A stretch of DNA of 64,000 nucleotides from positions 1-64,000 of the forward strand of contig CAZPYJ010000001.1 in NCBI GenBank assembly GCA_964590645.1, read 5' to 3'. This DNA is from JAGNHN01 sp964590645. Lineage in GTDB: Bacteria; Bacteroidota; Bacteroidia; Bacteroidales; JAGNHN01. Under the pieces are notes generated by a model. It did not search any database. It worked only from the letters and a program-made list of their open reading frames with translations, and had not been told where the DNA came from. Of the stretch, positions 42,178 to 49,064 are shown piece after piece. Numbering within the stretch: the first letter of the stretch is position 1; each line of letters starts with the position of its first letter. The position numbers and the translations under genes were made by a program.

Positions 42178-43563
42178 ATGATCAGAGACAGGCAAGCAGA
42201 CTTTGATGCACTAAGGAAAGATTATCCTTTGTTTATCTATAAATCCTGCACCGCCACACGGGAAAAGCGATTCATTAAGATGAAGTGGGGTTTTGAAATT
42301 CCCCCTCAGATTCGCTTTCAACCTGAGATGCATATCCCATACGCCCATTTTAACAATCATACCCCTGAGGATGTTCTGCAGGCATTGTGTTTTCAGCTTG
42401 GGCTGGTGGAAATGATCAGTTACTGGAAAACGACCTCCTCCCCTTTGCTGAGGATAGAGGCCGGCCATTTGCAGGCTTCAGCCATTCCTTTCTGGCAAAG
42501 ATTGTTTTACCTGGGCTTGGGAGAGTTCAGGTATTTGAATGGCATCCAATGCAAGATTGACGAGTTTGTGAGATTCGAGCTTGCTGAAGGAGACACTGCC
42601 ATTCCTCCCTTTCCGATGGACGAAAATAAGGTGCTCATTCCACTTGGAGGGGGCAAAGACTCGGCCGTAACCTTATCCCTGATCCGGCAATCGGGAAGAG
42701 AGTGTATTCCCTTTATGATCAACCCCTTGCCTGCTTCCATACGTTGTCTTGATGCAGCCGGGATTCCACTTGAGAAAGCCTGCATTTTCACCCGCCAACT
42801 CGATCCAAGGCTGTTGGAACTCAATGGAAAGGGATACCTGAACGGGCATACCCCGTTCTCGGCCCTGGTGGCTTTTGCCTCCCTGATCGCAGCCGCCCTG
42901 ACCGGGTCAGGACAGATCGCCCTTTCCAATGAGTCCAGTGCCAATGAACCTACCATCCCCGGCACGGATATCAACCATCAATATTCCAAATCCTTCGACT
43001 TTGAAATGCTGTTCCGTCAGTATATGAAGGATGAATTAGGATTAAAGCCTATCTATTTCAGCTTTCTGCGTCCCCTGAACGAATTGCAGATCGCAGCCCT
43101 CTTTTCAGGAATGCCTGCATATCACGATGCCTTTCTGAGTTGTAATGCTGGAAGCAAGCAAGACCGTTGGTGTGGAAAATGCCCTAAATGCCTCTTTACG
43201 GCTGTCATCCTTGCGCCCTTTCTTACGAAGCAAAGGGTAAGAGATATTTTTGGAAAAGACCTGTTCGAAGAGGCATCTTTACTCCCCACCCTCCTTGATC
43301 TGGGGGGATGGTCCGACAGCAAACCCTTTGAATGTGTGGGCACTATAAATGAGGTACGGGCCAGTCTGAAACAAGCATTCGGTCAGGCCAGAAAACCCCT
43401 GCCTGATTTGATCGGGCAAATTGAATTCCGCTTGCAAAAAGTCCCGGTGGACGCATTAAGCAATCTTCTCCGAAGGGAGAACCCTGATCACGCATTGCCC
43501 CCCACCTTTCATCATCATTTATTCTCAGCTTTACAATCCATTGCAGATGAAACAGGTTGGTGA
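42178..43563 (+). CDS. murL: probable MurL, UDP-MurNAc-L-Ala-L-Glu epimerase
   Basis: A 461-residue cytosolic protein with a PP-loop-type nucleotide site LIPLGGGKDSAVTL at about 157, a later ALSNESSANEP segment and a Cys cluster CGKCPKC. The overall plan fits the MurL family, described in Xanthomonas, where MurL epimerises the terminal L-Glu of UDP-MurNAc-L-Ala-L-Glu in an ATP-dependent step. The identification rests on the family resemblance and on the adjacent MurD-like ligase that overlaps its 3' end by 17 nt, the known murD2-murL pairing. It would replace glutamate racemase MurI plus standard MurD. I cannot confirm it by alignment. Confidence 0.68.
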   Translation: MIRDRQADFDALRKDYPLFIYKSCTATREKRFIKMKWGFEIPPQIRFQPEMHIPYAHFNNHTPEDVLQALCFQLGLVEMISYWKTTSSPLLRIEAGHLQASAIPFWQRLFYLGLGEFRYLNGIQCKIDEFVRFELAEGDTAIPPFPMDENKVLIPLGGGKDSAVTLSLIRQSGRECIPFMINPLPASIRCLDAAGIPLEKACIFTRQLDPRLLELNGKGYLNGHTPFSALVAFASLIAAALTGSGQIALSNESSANEPTIPGTDINHQYSKSFDFEMLFRQYMKDELGLKPIYFSFLRPLNELQIAALFSGMPAYHDAFLSCNAGSKQDRWCGKCPKCLFTAVILAPFLTKQRVRDIFGKDLFEEASLLPTLLDLGGWSDSKPFECVGTINEVRASLKQAFGQARKPLPDLIGQIEFRLQKVPVDALSNLLRRENPDHALPPTFHHHLFSALQSIADETGW

Positions 43564-44950
43564 TTATTCCAGCGGGGCATTTCTTGCCTTTCTGAAGGAT
43601 CGACTGCAAGGGAAGTCGATCCTTATTGCAGGATTTGGCCGGGAGGGCAAAAGCAGTTTGGGTTGGTTGAAAGAATGCCTTCCCCTGGAATGTATCGGCA
43701 TTGCCGATCAGGATCCGGAGGCCATTCCGGTGGAAATCCGGGACCCTATTCGTATTTTTTCCGGAAAAGACTATCTGCGTGACGCTGCATCCTTTGACTG
43801 GGTCTTGCGTGCGCCCGGAATTCCTGATACAGCACTCAATTCTCTGCCGGGCAATCCAGTAATCACCTCACAATCTGCCCTTTTCCTATCGTTTTTCTCT
43901 CCCCTATGCATTGGGGTCACTGGCACCAAAGGCAAAAGCACCACGAGTGTTCTGATCCGGGATATGCTTCGGGAAAGTGGCAAAAATGCCATACTGGCCG
44001 GCAATATCGGCCTGCCTCCTTTCGATGCCATCGAGTGCCTGAAAGGGAAGGACGACCTGTTTGTCCTGGAATTGTCCGCTCATCAACTCTTAGATGTAGA
44101 TCGCGGACCGGCTATCGGCTGCATCCTGAATCTTTTCGAAGAACACCTGGATCATTTCAAAACGAGGGAGGCATATTTTTCTGCCAAATGGAGGATAGGT
44201 GAATACCAAGAGGCTGGTGACATCCTGGTATTGAACACTTCGGATCCGGTGATCAGGGAAGGACTTCAACACCATCCTTGCCCGGGCAACATAAAGGCCA
44301 TTCCTTTATTGCAGGATTATAAGAATTCGGAGATCCTTCACTTCAGTTCGCTTCCTGAAGCGGTGGGATTATCCACCACTTTCTTATCCTATCCTGCTTT
44401 CAGGGGTAGTCATATACAGCAGAATGCCCTGACTGCTGCTTTTATCAGTTTTCTGGCAGGCGTGCAAACGGCAGGAGTGGAAGAGGCTCTATGCCGTTTT
44501 CAGGGGCTTCCCCACCGGCTTCAATACACCGGTGAGTGGAATGGTGTACACTTTTATGATGATGCGATTGCCACAGTACCGCAGGCCACCCTGGAAGCTT
44601 TAAGGAGCATAGTAGAAGCCAACTGCCTTTTGCTGGGTGGAATGGACAGAGGGATATCCTATGCACCCCTTATTCGATACTTGCTTGCACATCCATTGAA
44701 GCATATCTTCTGCAGTGGGCCGGCCGGAAAGAGAATACAGAACGAGCTTGAACAGGAAGGATATATGGGTAAAACCCATTATGAGCCAGGCTTTGCGTTG
44801 GCGCTGAATAAAGCGCTCTCCCTATGCACATCCGGCGACACCCTGCTGCTCAGCCCGGCAGCCCCCAGCTATGATGAGTACAAGAACTTTGTGGAAAAAG
44901 GCACTTTCTTTCAAACAAAAACAGGGAGCCTGTCGACTCCCTGCCCATAA
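43547..44950 (+). CDS. murD2: Mur ligase, probably MurD2 (UDP-MurNAc-L-alanine--L-glutamate ligase)
   Basis: A 467-residue Mur ligase with an N-terminal Rossmann domain (ILIAGFGREGKSSL), the ATP-binding central domain (CIGVTGTKGKSTTSVLI, then ELSAHQLLDVDRGP and NLFEEHLDHF) and a C-terminal ligase domain (GLPHRLQYTGEWNGVHFYDD, LLLGGMDRG, LLSPAAPSYDEYKNFVEKG). It follows the MurD pattern closely. Pairing with the MurL-like gene suggests that it adds L-Glu rather than D-Glu to UDP-MurNAc-L-Ala. The ATG at 43547 is used. A terminator for the opposite strand overlaps its last codons. Confidence 0.8.
   Translation: MKQVGDYSSGAFLAFLKDRLQGKSILIAGFGREGKSSLGWLKECLPLECIGIADQDPEAIPVEIRDPIRIFSGKDYLRDAASFDWVLRAPGIPDTALNSLPGNPVITSQSALFLSFFSPLCIGVTGTKGKSTTSVLIRDMLRESGKNAILAGNIGLPPFDAIECLKGKDDLFVLELSAHQLLDVDRGPAIGCILNLFEEHLDHFKTREAYFSAKWRIGEYQEAGDILVLNTSDPVIREGLQHHPCPGNIKAIPLLQDYKNSEILHFSSLPEAVGLSTTFLSYPAFRGSHIQQNALTAAFISFLAGVQTAGVEEALCRFQGLPHRLQYTGEWNGVHFYDDAIATVPQATLEALRSIVEANCLLLGGMDRGISYAPLIRYLLAHPLKHIFCSGPAGKRIQNELEQEGYMGKTHYEPGFALALNKALSLCTSGDTLLLSPAAPSYDEYKNFVEKGTFFQTKTGSLSTPCP
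44913..44943 (-). terminator. terminator of the THX gene, inside the 3' end of murD2
   Basis: Minus strand: CAGGGAG, 8-nt loop, CTCCCTG, then TTTTTGTTT. Arms at 44937-44943 and 44922-44928. It belongs to the convergent leftward THX gene and lies within the last 13 codons of murD2. Confidence 0.8.
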
Positions 44951-44974
44951 AAATCTTCCCCGGAAAAGCGGTGA

Positions 44975-45388
44975 TTACTCAGTAGCTTTCTCTTCTTTCT
45001 CTTCTTTCTCTTCTTTCTCTTCTTTCTCTTCTGCTACTGTTTCTTCAGCAGCTTCCTCCACTTTGGCTTCCACTTCAGGAGCGTCTTTCTTCTTAGCCTT
45101 GGATTCCTTCTCCTCTTTCACCGTTTTGGCCTCGGCCTTGGCTTCCTTTTTTTCTTTGACATCCTTAGCCTCAGGCTTGGACTCCTTCTTTTCTTTAGCC
45201 GCCTTGGGTTTGACTGCTTTGGGTGCTTTCTTTTCGACGGGGGCGGCATCGGCCTCCATCACTTCCACTTCTTTCTCGTCTCCACTTTCATTCCCGGCAT
45301 AGGCAGGAGTATGCTTGCGCTGCCTTGTCTTTCCGAAAGAACCCCTGACTCTCTTCCCTTTTTTGGTTCTCAGATCACCTTTTCCCAT
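44975..45388 (-). CDS. 30S ribosomal protein THX with long charged C-terminal extension
   Basis: The first 25 residues (MGKGDLRTKKGKRVRGSFGK and TRQRK) are a complete bTHX small-subunit protein, which is normally about 26-60 residues. Here an extension of about 110 residues follows, made of Lys/Glu/Ala repeats (KEKKESKPEAKD, KEKKEAKAEAKT, EEKEEKEEKEEK), a low-complexity alternating charge helix. The ATG at 45388 is used; the frame is open earlier. The extension could be a flexible arm reaching out from the 30S head. Confidence 0.8.
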   Translation of the reverse strand: MGKGDLRTKKGKRVRGSFGKTRQRKHTPAYAGNESGDEKEVEVMEADAAPVEKKAPKAVKPKAAKEKKESKPEAKDVKEKKEAKAEAKTVKEEKESKAKKKDAPEVEAKVEEAAEETVAEEKEEKEEKEEKEEKATE

Positions 45389-45435
45389 ATCTCTTGTTTT
45401 AAGATCATTAACGAGCGGCAAAGATAGCAAAAATA

Positions 45436-46131
45436 TCATCTGTCGTTTGCAGTCTGAGCATTCTTCTGTGCAAGAAAAAGTGCTTCAAGTTTATGGCTGC
45501 CCCGCACAGATTTCCGGGCCCAATCGAGGAGCACGGCCTCCATTTCCCCGGATGTCAATTCCCACTGCATCCCGCTTTGCTTTAATCTGTTGGTCAGTGC
45601 ATACAGACTTAGCGCTACAGATACCGAAATATTAAAACTTTCTGTAAAGCCTGCCATCGGAATATACATTTGCATATCAGCTTGAGCTAGTGCCTTTGCA
45701 CTCAGGCCTTTGAGCTCCGTTCCGAACATCAAGGCCAGGGGTTGGTTCAGCGGCAGGGTTTCAAGGGAATAATCCCGGGTATGGGGACTAGTTGCTACCA
45801 GGAGGTAACCTTTGTCTTTTAATGTCTGAAGGCAGGAGGTGGTATTGTCTTCGTTTTGAAAATATTTATGCATACTTAACCACTTTGAGGCTCCTACGGC
45901 CACATCCGGGTTTACATCAAAGCGATTGCGATTTTCAATGATATGCACATCTTGCACCCCAAAGCAATCACAACTGCGCAGGACTGCGCTGGCATTGTGA
46001 GGTTGGAAGATATCCTCCAAAACGATACAAATGTGTCGGGTCCTTTGCCTGGCAACGGCCTGGAACTTATCCTTTCGTTCTTGGGTAAGGAAAGATAAGA
46101 GATAGTTCAGCAATCCGGAAGTATCCATCAT
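45436..46131 (-). CDS. trmH: TrmH-family tRNA (guanosine-2'-O)-methyltransferase
   Basis: A 231-residue SPOUT methyltransferase: ICIVLEDIFQPHNASAVLRSCDCFG (motif 1 region), LMFGTELKGLS (motif 2) and YIPMAGFTESFNISVSVALSLYAL (motif 3, the knot and SAM site). It methylates G18 in the tRNA D-loop. The ATG at 46131 (MMDTSG) is chosen because an earlier start would run into the HU terminator. Confidence 0.88.
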   Translation of the reverse strand: MMDTSGLLNYLLSFLTQERKDKFQAVARQRTRHICIVLEDIFQPHNASAVLRSCDCFGVQDVHIIENRNRFDVNPDVAVGASKWLSMHKYFQNEDNTTSCLQTLKDKGYLLVATSPHTRDYSLETLPLNQPLALMFGTELKGLSAKALAQADMQMYIPMAGFTESFNISVSVALSLYALTNRLKQSGMQWELTSGEMEAVLLDWARKSVRGSHKLEALFLAQKNAQTANDR

Positions 46132-46135
46132 TCTT

Positions 46136-46177
46136 GAAAAAAAACAGCTCCCGGTTGCTGGCAACTGGGAGCTGTTT
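46136..46177 (-). terminator. strong terminator of the HU gene
   Basis: Minus-strand AAACAGCTCCC arm pairs with GGGAGCTGTTT (plus 46142-46152 and 46167-46177), with an inner GTTGC/GCAAC pair, and runs into eight Ts. It lies between hup and trmH. Confidence 0.92.
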
Positions 46178-46195
46178 GGGCACATAAAAAAAAGA

Positions 46196-46468
46196 TTACT
46201 TAACCTTTTTCACGAGTTCACTGCCGGGCTTAAATTTAACCACTTTTTTGGCAGCAATCTTGATTTCTTTTCCCGTCTGAGGATTACGTCCCTTACGGGC
46301 AGCCCTTTTGGCTACGGAAAAGGATCCAAATCCGACGAGCGCAACGCGATCGCCTTTTTTCAGGGTTTTGGATGTGGTGCTGATGAAGGCATCCAGTGCT
46401 TTCTTGGCGTCAGCTTTGGTTAGTTTTGCTTCTGCAGCAATGGCTTCAATGAGTTCTGCTTTGTTCAT
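46196..46468 (-). CDS. hup: HU-family DNA-binding protein
   Basis: A 90-residue nucleoid protein: MNKAELIEAIAAEAKLTKAD helix pair, then VALVGFGSFSVAKRAARKGRNPQTG and the terminal KFKPGSELVKKV. It is a full-length HU with the DNA-bending arm (GRNPQTGKEI). The ATG at 46468 is used. It has its own promoter and terminator. Confidence 0.95.
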   Translation of the reverse strand: MNKAELIEAIAAEAKLTKADAKKALDAFISTTSKTLKKGDRVALVGFGSFSVAKRAARKGRNPQTGKEIKIAAKKVVKFKPGSELVKKVK

Positions 46469-46508
46469 AATAATACAGCTTAGGTTTGACAATATATTGA
46501 ACCTCACA

Positions 46509-46539
46509 CAAATATACGCTTTAGCATTGAAAAGTCAAG
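46509..46539 (-). promoter_or_regulatory. promoter of the HU gene
   Basis: Minus strand CTTG (46539-46536), a 19-nt spacer and TATATTTG (46516-46509), an exact TAnnTTTG. The ATG is 40 nt downstream. Confidence 0.7.
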
Positions 46540-46678
46540 AACAAGTCGCTAAAACCCTTGATTTTGTTAATAAATCAGGGCTTTTTGTTAACAACCCCCT
46601 TGACTGGCAAGGCTTACAGCGGGTTTGAACATTTTAAAAGCGGAAATGATTCAATCCACGGAAACAGAACAGAATGGT

Positions 46679-47647
46679 TCAAGGTGTTAAGCACAACTGC
46701 TGCTCAGGCAGGCTGGTTCCGCGAAGAAAGGCTTCGGCCGTCATTCTTTGTTTACCGGCAAGTTGAACTTCTTGTATTTTGAAGCAGGCGTCTTTACAGG
46801 AGACCCGCATTGTATGGCCTTCCACACTCAGAAAGCCCGGCTCGGCAGTCGGTTTTACGCCATCCACTTCCCCTTTCCACACTTTCATTTCCAGGTGTTT
46901 GCCGGAGGCAAGATGAACCAGTGTAAATGCGCCGGGATAAGGCCGCAGCCCTCTAACCTGATTGTGTATTGCAGTGGCAGGCCTGTTCCAGTCTATCTGG
47001 CAATGCTGACGAGTGATTTTTGGCGCTGTTCTCAAAGTGGTGAGGTCGCTTTTCTCATATTGAGGGATGGCATTGACAGCCTTTGTGCGGATGGCATCCA
47101 CGGTTTTCAGAAGCAAGGATGCTCCTTTTTCCTTCATCTCATCGTGCAATTGCCCGCTATCCATATCTTCTGAGATAGGCACCTCCTCCTTGAAAAGGAT
47201 GTCGCCTTTGTCTATTTCCTGATTAATAAAGAAGGTAGTCAGGCCCGTGCCAGTTTCACCATTGATGACAGCCCAGTGGATCGGGGCTGCTCCACGGTAT
47301 TGCGGCAGGAGAGAAGCGTGCAGATTGATGGTGCCGAAAGAGGGTAGTTTCCAGACCACTTCAGGCAGCATACGGAAGGCTACAACCACTATCAGGTGAG
47401 GGTCATACTTAAGCAATGTATTGACAAATGCTTGCTCCCGTAGCTTTTCGGGTTGATGCAGGGGTAGTTTCCGGGACAGGGCATATTCTTTGACAGGAGA
47501 TATCCGGATCTGTTGCCCTCGGCCTGCGTGGCGATCGGGTGCTGTAACAAGCTCCAGGGGATAGCCTGCCTTAAGCAGGATATCCAGGGAAGGAATCGCA
47601 AAATCGGGCGTTCCCATAAAGACAATCCGGAAATCCTTTCTTTCCAT
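46679..47647 (-). CDS. fmt: methionyl-tRNA formyltransferase
   Basis: A 322-residue enzyme that formylates initiator Met-tRNA using 10-formyl-THF. The start RIVFMGTPDFAIPSLDIL, the catalytic INLHASLLPQYRGAAPIHW (Asn-His-Asp family; HASLLP signature) and GETGTGLTTFFINQEIDKGDIL are typical. C-terminal OB-like domain from about 205. Six bases upstream ends ribH; the genes probably form an operon with the TPR protein. Confidence 0.96.
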   Translation of the reverse strand: MERKDFRIVFMGTPDFAIPSLDILLKAGYPLELVTAPDRHAGRGQQIRISPVKEYALSRKLPLHQPEKLREQAFVNTLLKYDPHLIVVVAFRMLPEVVWKLPSFGTINLHASLLPQYRGAAPIHWAVINGETGTGLTTFFINQEIDKGDILFKEEVPISEDMDSGQLHDEMKEKGASLLLKTVDAIRTKAVNAIPQYEKSDLTTLRTAPKITRQHCQIDWNRPATAIHNQVRGLRPYPGAFTLVHLASGKHLEMKVWKGEVDGVKPTAEPGFLSVEGHTMRVSCKDACFKIQEVQLAGKQRMTAEAFLRGTSLPEQQLCLTP

Positions 47648-47653
47648 ATCGCA

Positions 47654-48223
47654 CTATGCCTGGGCAGGAGTGTCATCGCCAGGGTTTTGAGCAAGGCCAT
47701 CCAGAAGTCCTTGAAAATCTTCTTCCCCGCGATTCTGCAGTTCACGGCCCAGTTGAATCATTTTCAAAGCCGTTATCGCTGCCTCTACCCCCTTGTTTCC
47801 GTACTTCCCCCCCGCCCTGTCGAGGGCCTGTTCCATTGTAAGGGTGGTCAGGACGCCAAAAATGACCGGCTTATGATACTCATTGTTCAGCGTCATTATC
47901 CCTTCGGTAACTCCTTTGCAGACATAATCAAAGTGTGGCGTTTCGCCCTGAACAACACAGCCAAGACAGATCACTCCCTGAACCAGGGTATGCTCAAGCA
48001 TCCAGCGTGCAGCCAGTGGCAGTTCAAAACTACCGGGAACCGACTTCAGCAGTATGCCTTCTCCTTTAACGCCGTGGTCTTTCAGGGTTTCTACACAGGC
48101 ATCGCGGAGAGCGTGGGTTATCTTTTCATTCCATTCTGAAAAGAGCACACCTATATATATATCCTCTCCTGCCGGAAGCGTTTCGGGAGAATACGCAGAA
48201 AGATTCTTATGCTGAGTAGACAT
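47654..48223 (-). CDS. ribH: 6,7-dimethyl-8-ribityllumazine synthase
   Basis: A 189-residue enzyme of riboflavin synthesis. Motifs are SVPGSFELPLAARWML, LGCVVQGETPHFDYV with the catalytic His, and FGVLTTLTMEQALDRAGG. It has a longer C-terminal tail than average (about 30 residues, acidic). Members form 60-mer or decamer shells. It lies between fmt and a TPR gene. ribF, acting later in the pathway, is in the hydrogenase operon. Confidence 0.95.
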   Translation of the reverse strand: MSTQHKNLSAYSPETLPAGEDIYIGVLFSEWNEKITHALRDACVETLKDHGVKGEGILLKSVPGSFELPLAARWMLEHTLVQGVICLGCVVQGETPHFDYVCKGVTEGIMTLNNEYHKPVIFGVLTTLTMEQALDRAGGKYGNKGVEAAITALKMIQLGRELQNRGEEDFQGLLDGLAQNPGDDTPAQA

Positions 48224-48234
48224 TGGGTAAGAGA

Positions 48235-48918
48235 TTATTTCAACCCCTCTGCCCTGGCGATGAATTTTTCGATATCGCGGCTTTCCTGGCTTTTGGGGAA
48301 ATCGTATTTGATTTGCTCATAGGCCTTAATGGCATTGGCATAATCACCGGCAAACTCCCAGGCCCATCCCGCCTTGAGCAGAAATTGAGGACTGGTCAGG
48401 TCGTTGGGATTCATCCGGGCAGCCTTCTCATATTCTTTGGCGGCCCTGCCTGGGTCTTCCATTTCCATATAACAGTCCCCGATTGCGTTGACGGCCATAA
48501 CGGAAACCAGCAGATCTTTTTTACTGAATGACTTAAGATAATCCAAGGCCTCATTATAATCACCCTGCTTCAGGTATGAAATCCCTGCATAATACTTGGC
48601 AAGATTGGCTGCCCTGGTCATTCCGTAATCATCTATGATTTCTAGAAACCCGGGATAATTGCCATCTCCGTTCAGGGCCAGCGTGAGTGAATCCATCTCA
48701 AAGTACTTCTCGGCCATAAACATCTGCGCCCCGGCTTCGGTTTCCCTGGGCTGAAGATAATAGCGCTGGAAGGCAAAATAGCCGAGCACAATCAGGGCTA
48801 TTGCGCCGACTACGACCCCCAGCAAGCGCTGATGCTCTTCAATAAACCGCTCCGTTTTAGTCAAAGCCTCCTCAACCGCGACAATTCTTTCTTCAGTCTG
48901 ATTTTGTTTCTTGGCCAT
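48235..48918 (-). CDS. membrane-anchored TPR protein (YfgM-like)
   Basis: A 227-residue protein with one N-terminal membrane helix (LLGVVVGAIALIVLGYFAF, about 33-51) and a tail of about four tetratricopeptide repeats (AKYYAGISYLKQGDYNEAL, NAIGDCYMEMEDPGRA, LLKAGWAWEFAGDYANAI). This matches YfgM/BamD-like scaffold proteins that accompany secretion or outer-membrane assembly. Minus-strand TAATTTTG at 48948-48941 is a possible -7 box 22 nt before the start. Confidence 0.8.
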   Translation of the reverse strand: MAKKQNQTEERIVAVEEALTKTERFIEEHQRLLGVVVGAIALIVLGYFAFQRYYLQPRETEAGAQMFMAEKYFEMDSLTLALNGDGNYPGFLEIIDDYGMTRAANLAKYYAGISYLKQGDYNEALDYLKSFSKKDLLVSVMAVNAIGDCYMEMEDPGRAAKEYEKAARMNPNDLTSPQFLLKAGWAWEFAGDYANAIKAYEQIKYDFPKSQESRDIEKFIARAEGLK

Positions 48919-49064
48919 TGTATTCCGCTTTTTGGTGGCGCAAAATTAAGAAAATTTCTCTCTTACGGTAGTGCCCACTTTTGCTCACTTTCAGAGAAAT
49001 AATGAATAGAAGAAAGAGCTTAGCCAGGGCTTTTGTATTTTCGTTCGGAAAAACTGCACCAAAA

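Noticed and set aside
46560..46600. TTGTTAA-like words upstream of HU as Rex sites
   Set aside because: The half-sites are not arranged as TTGTTAA-N4-TTAACAA, so no operator is supported.
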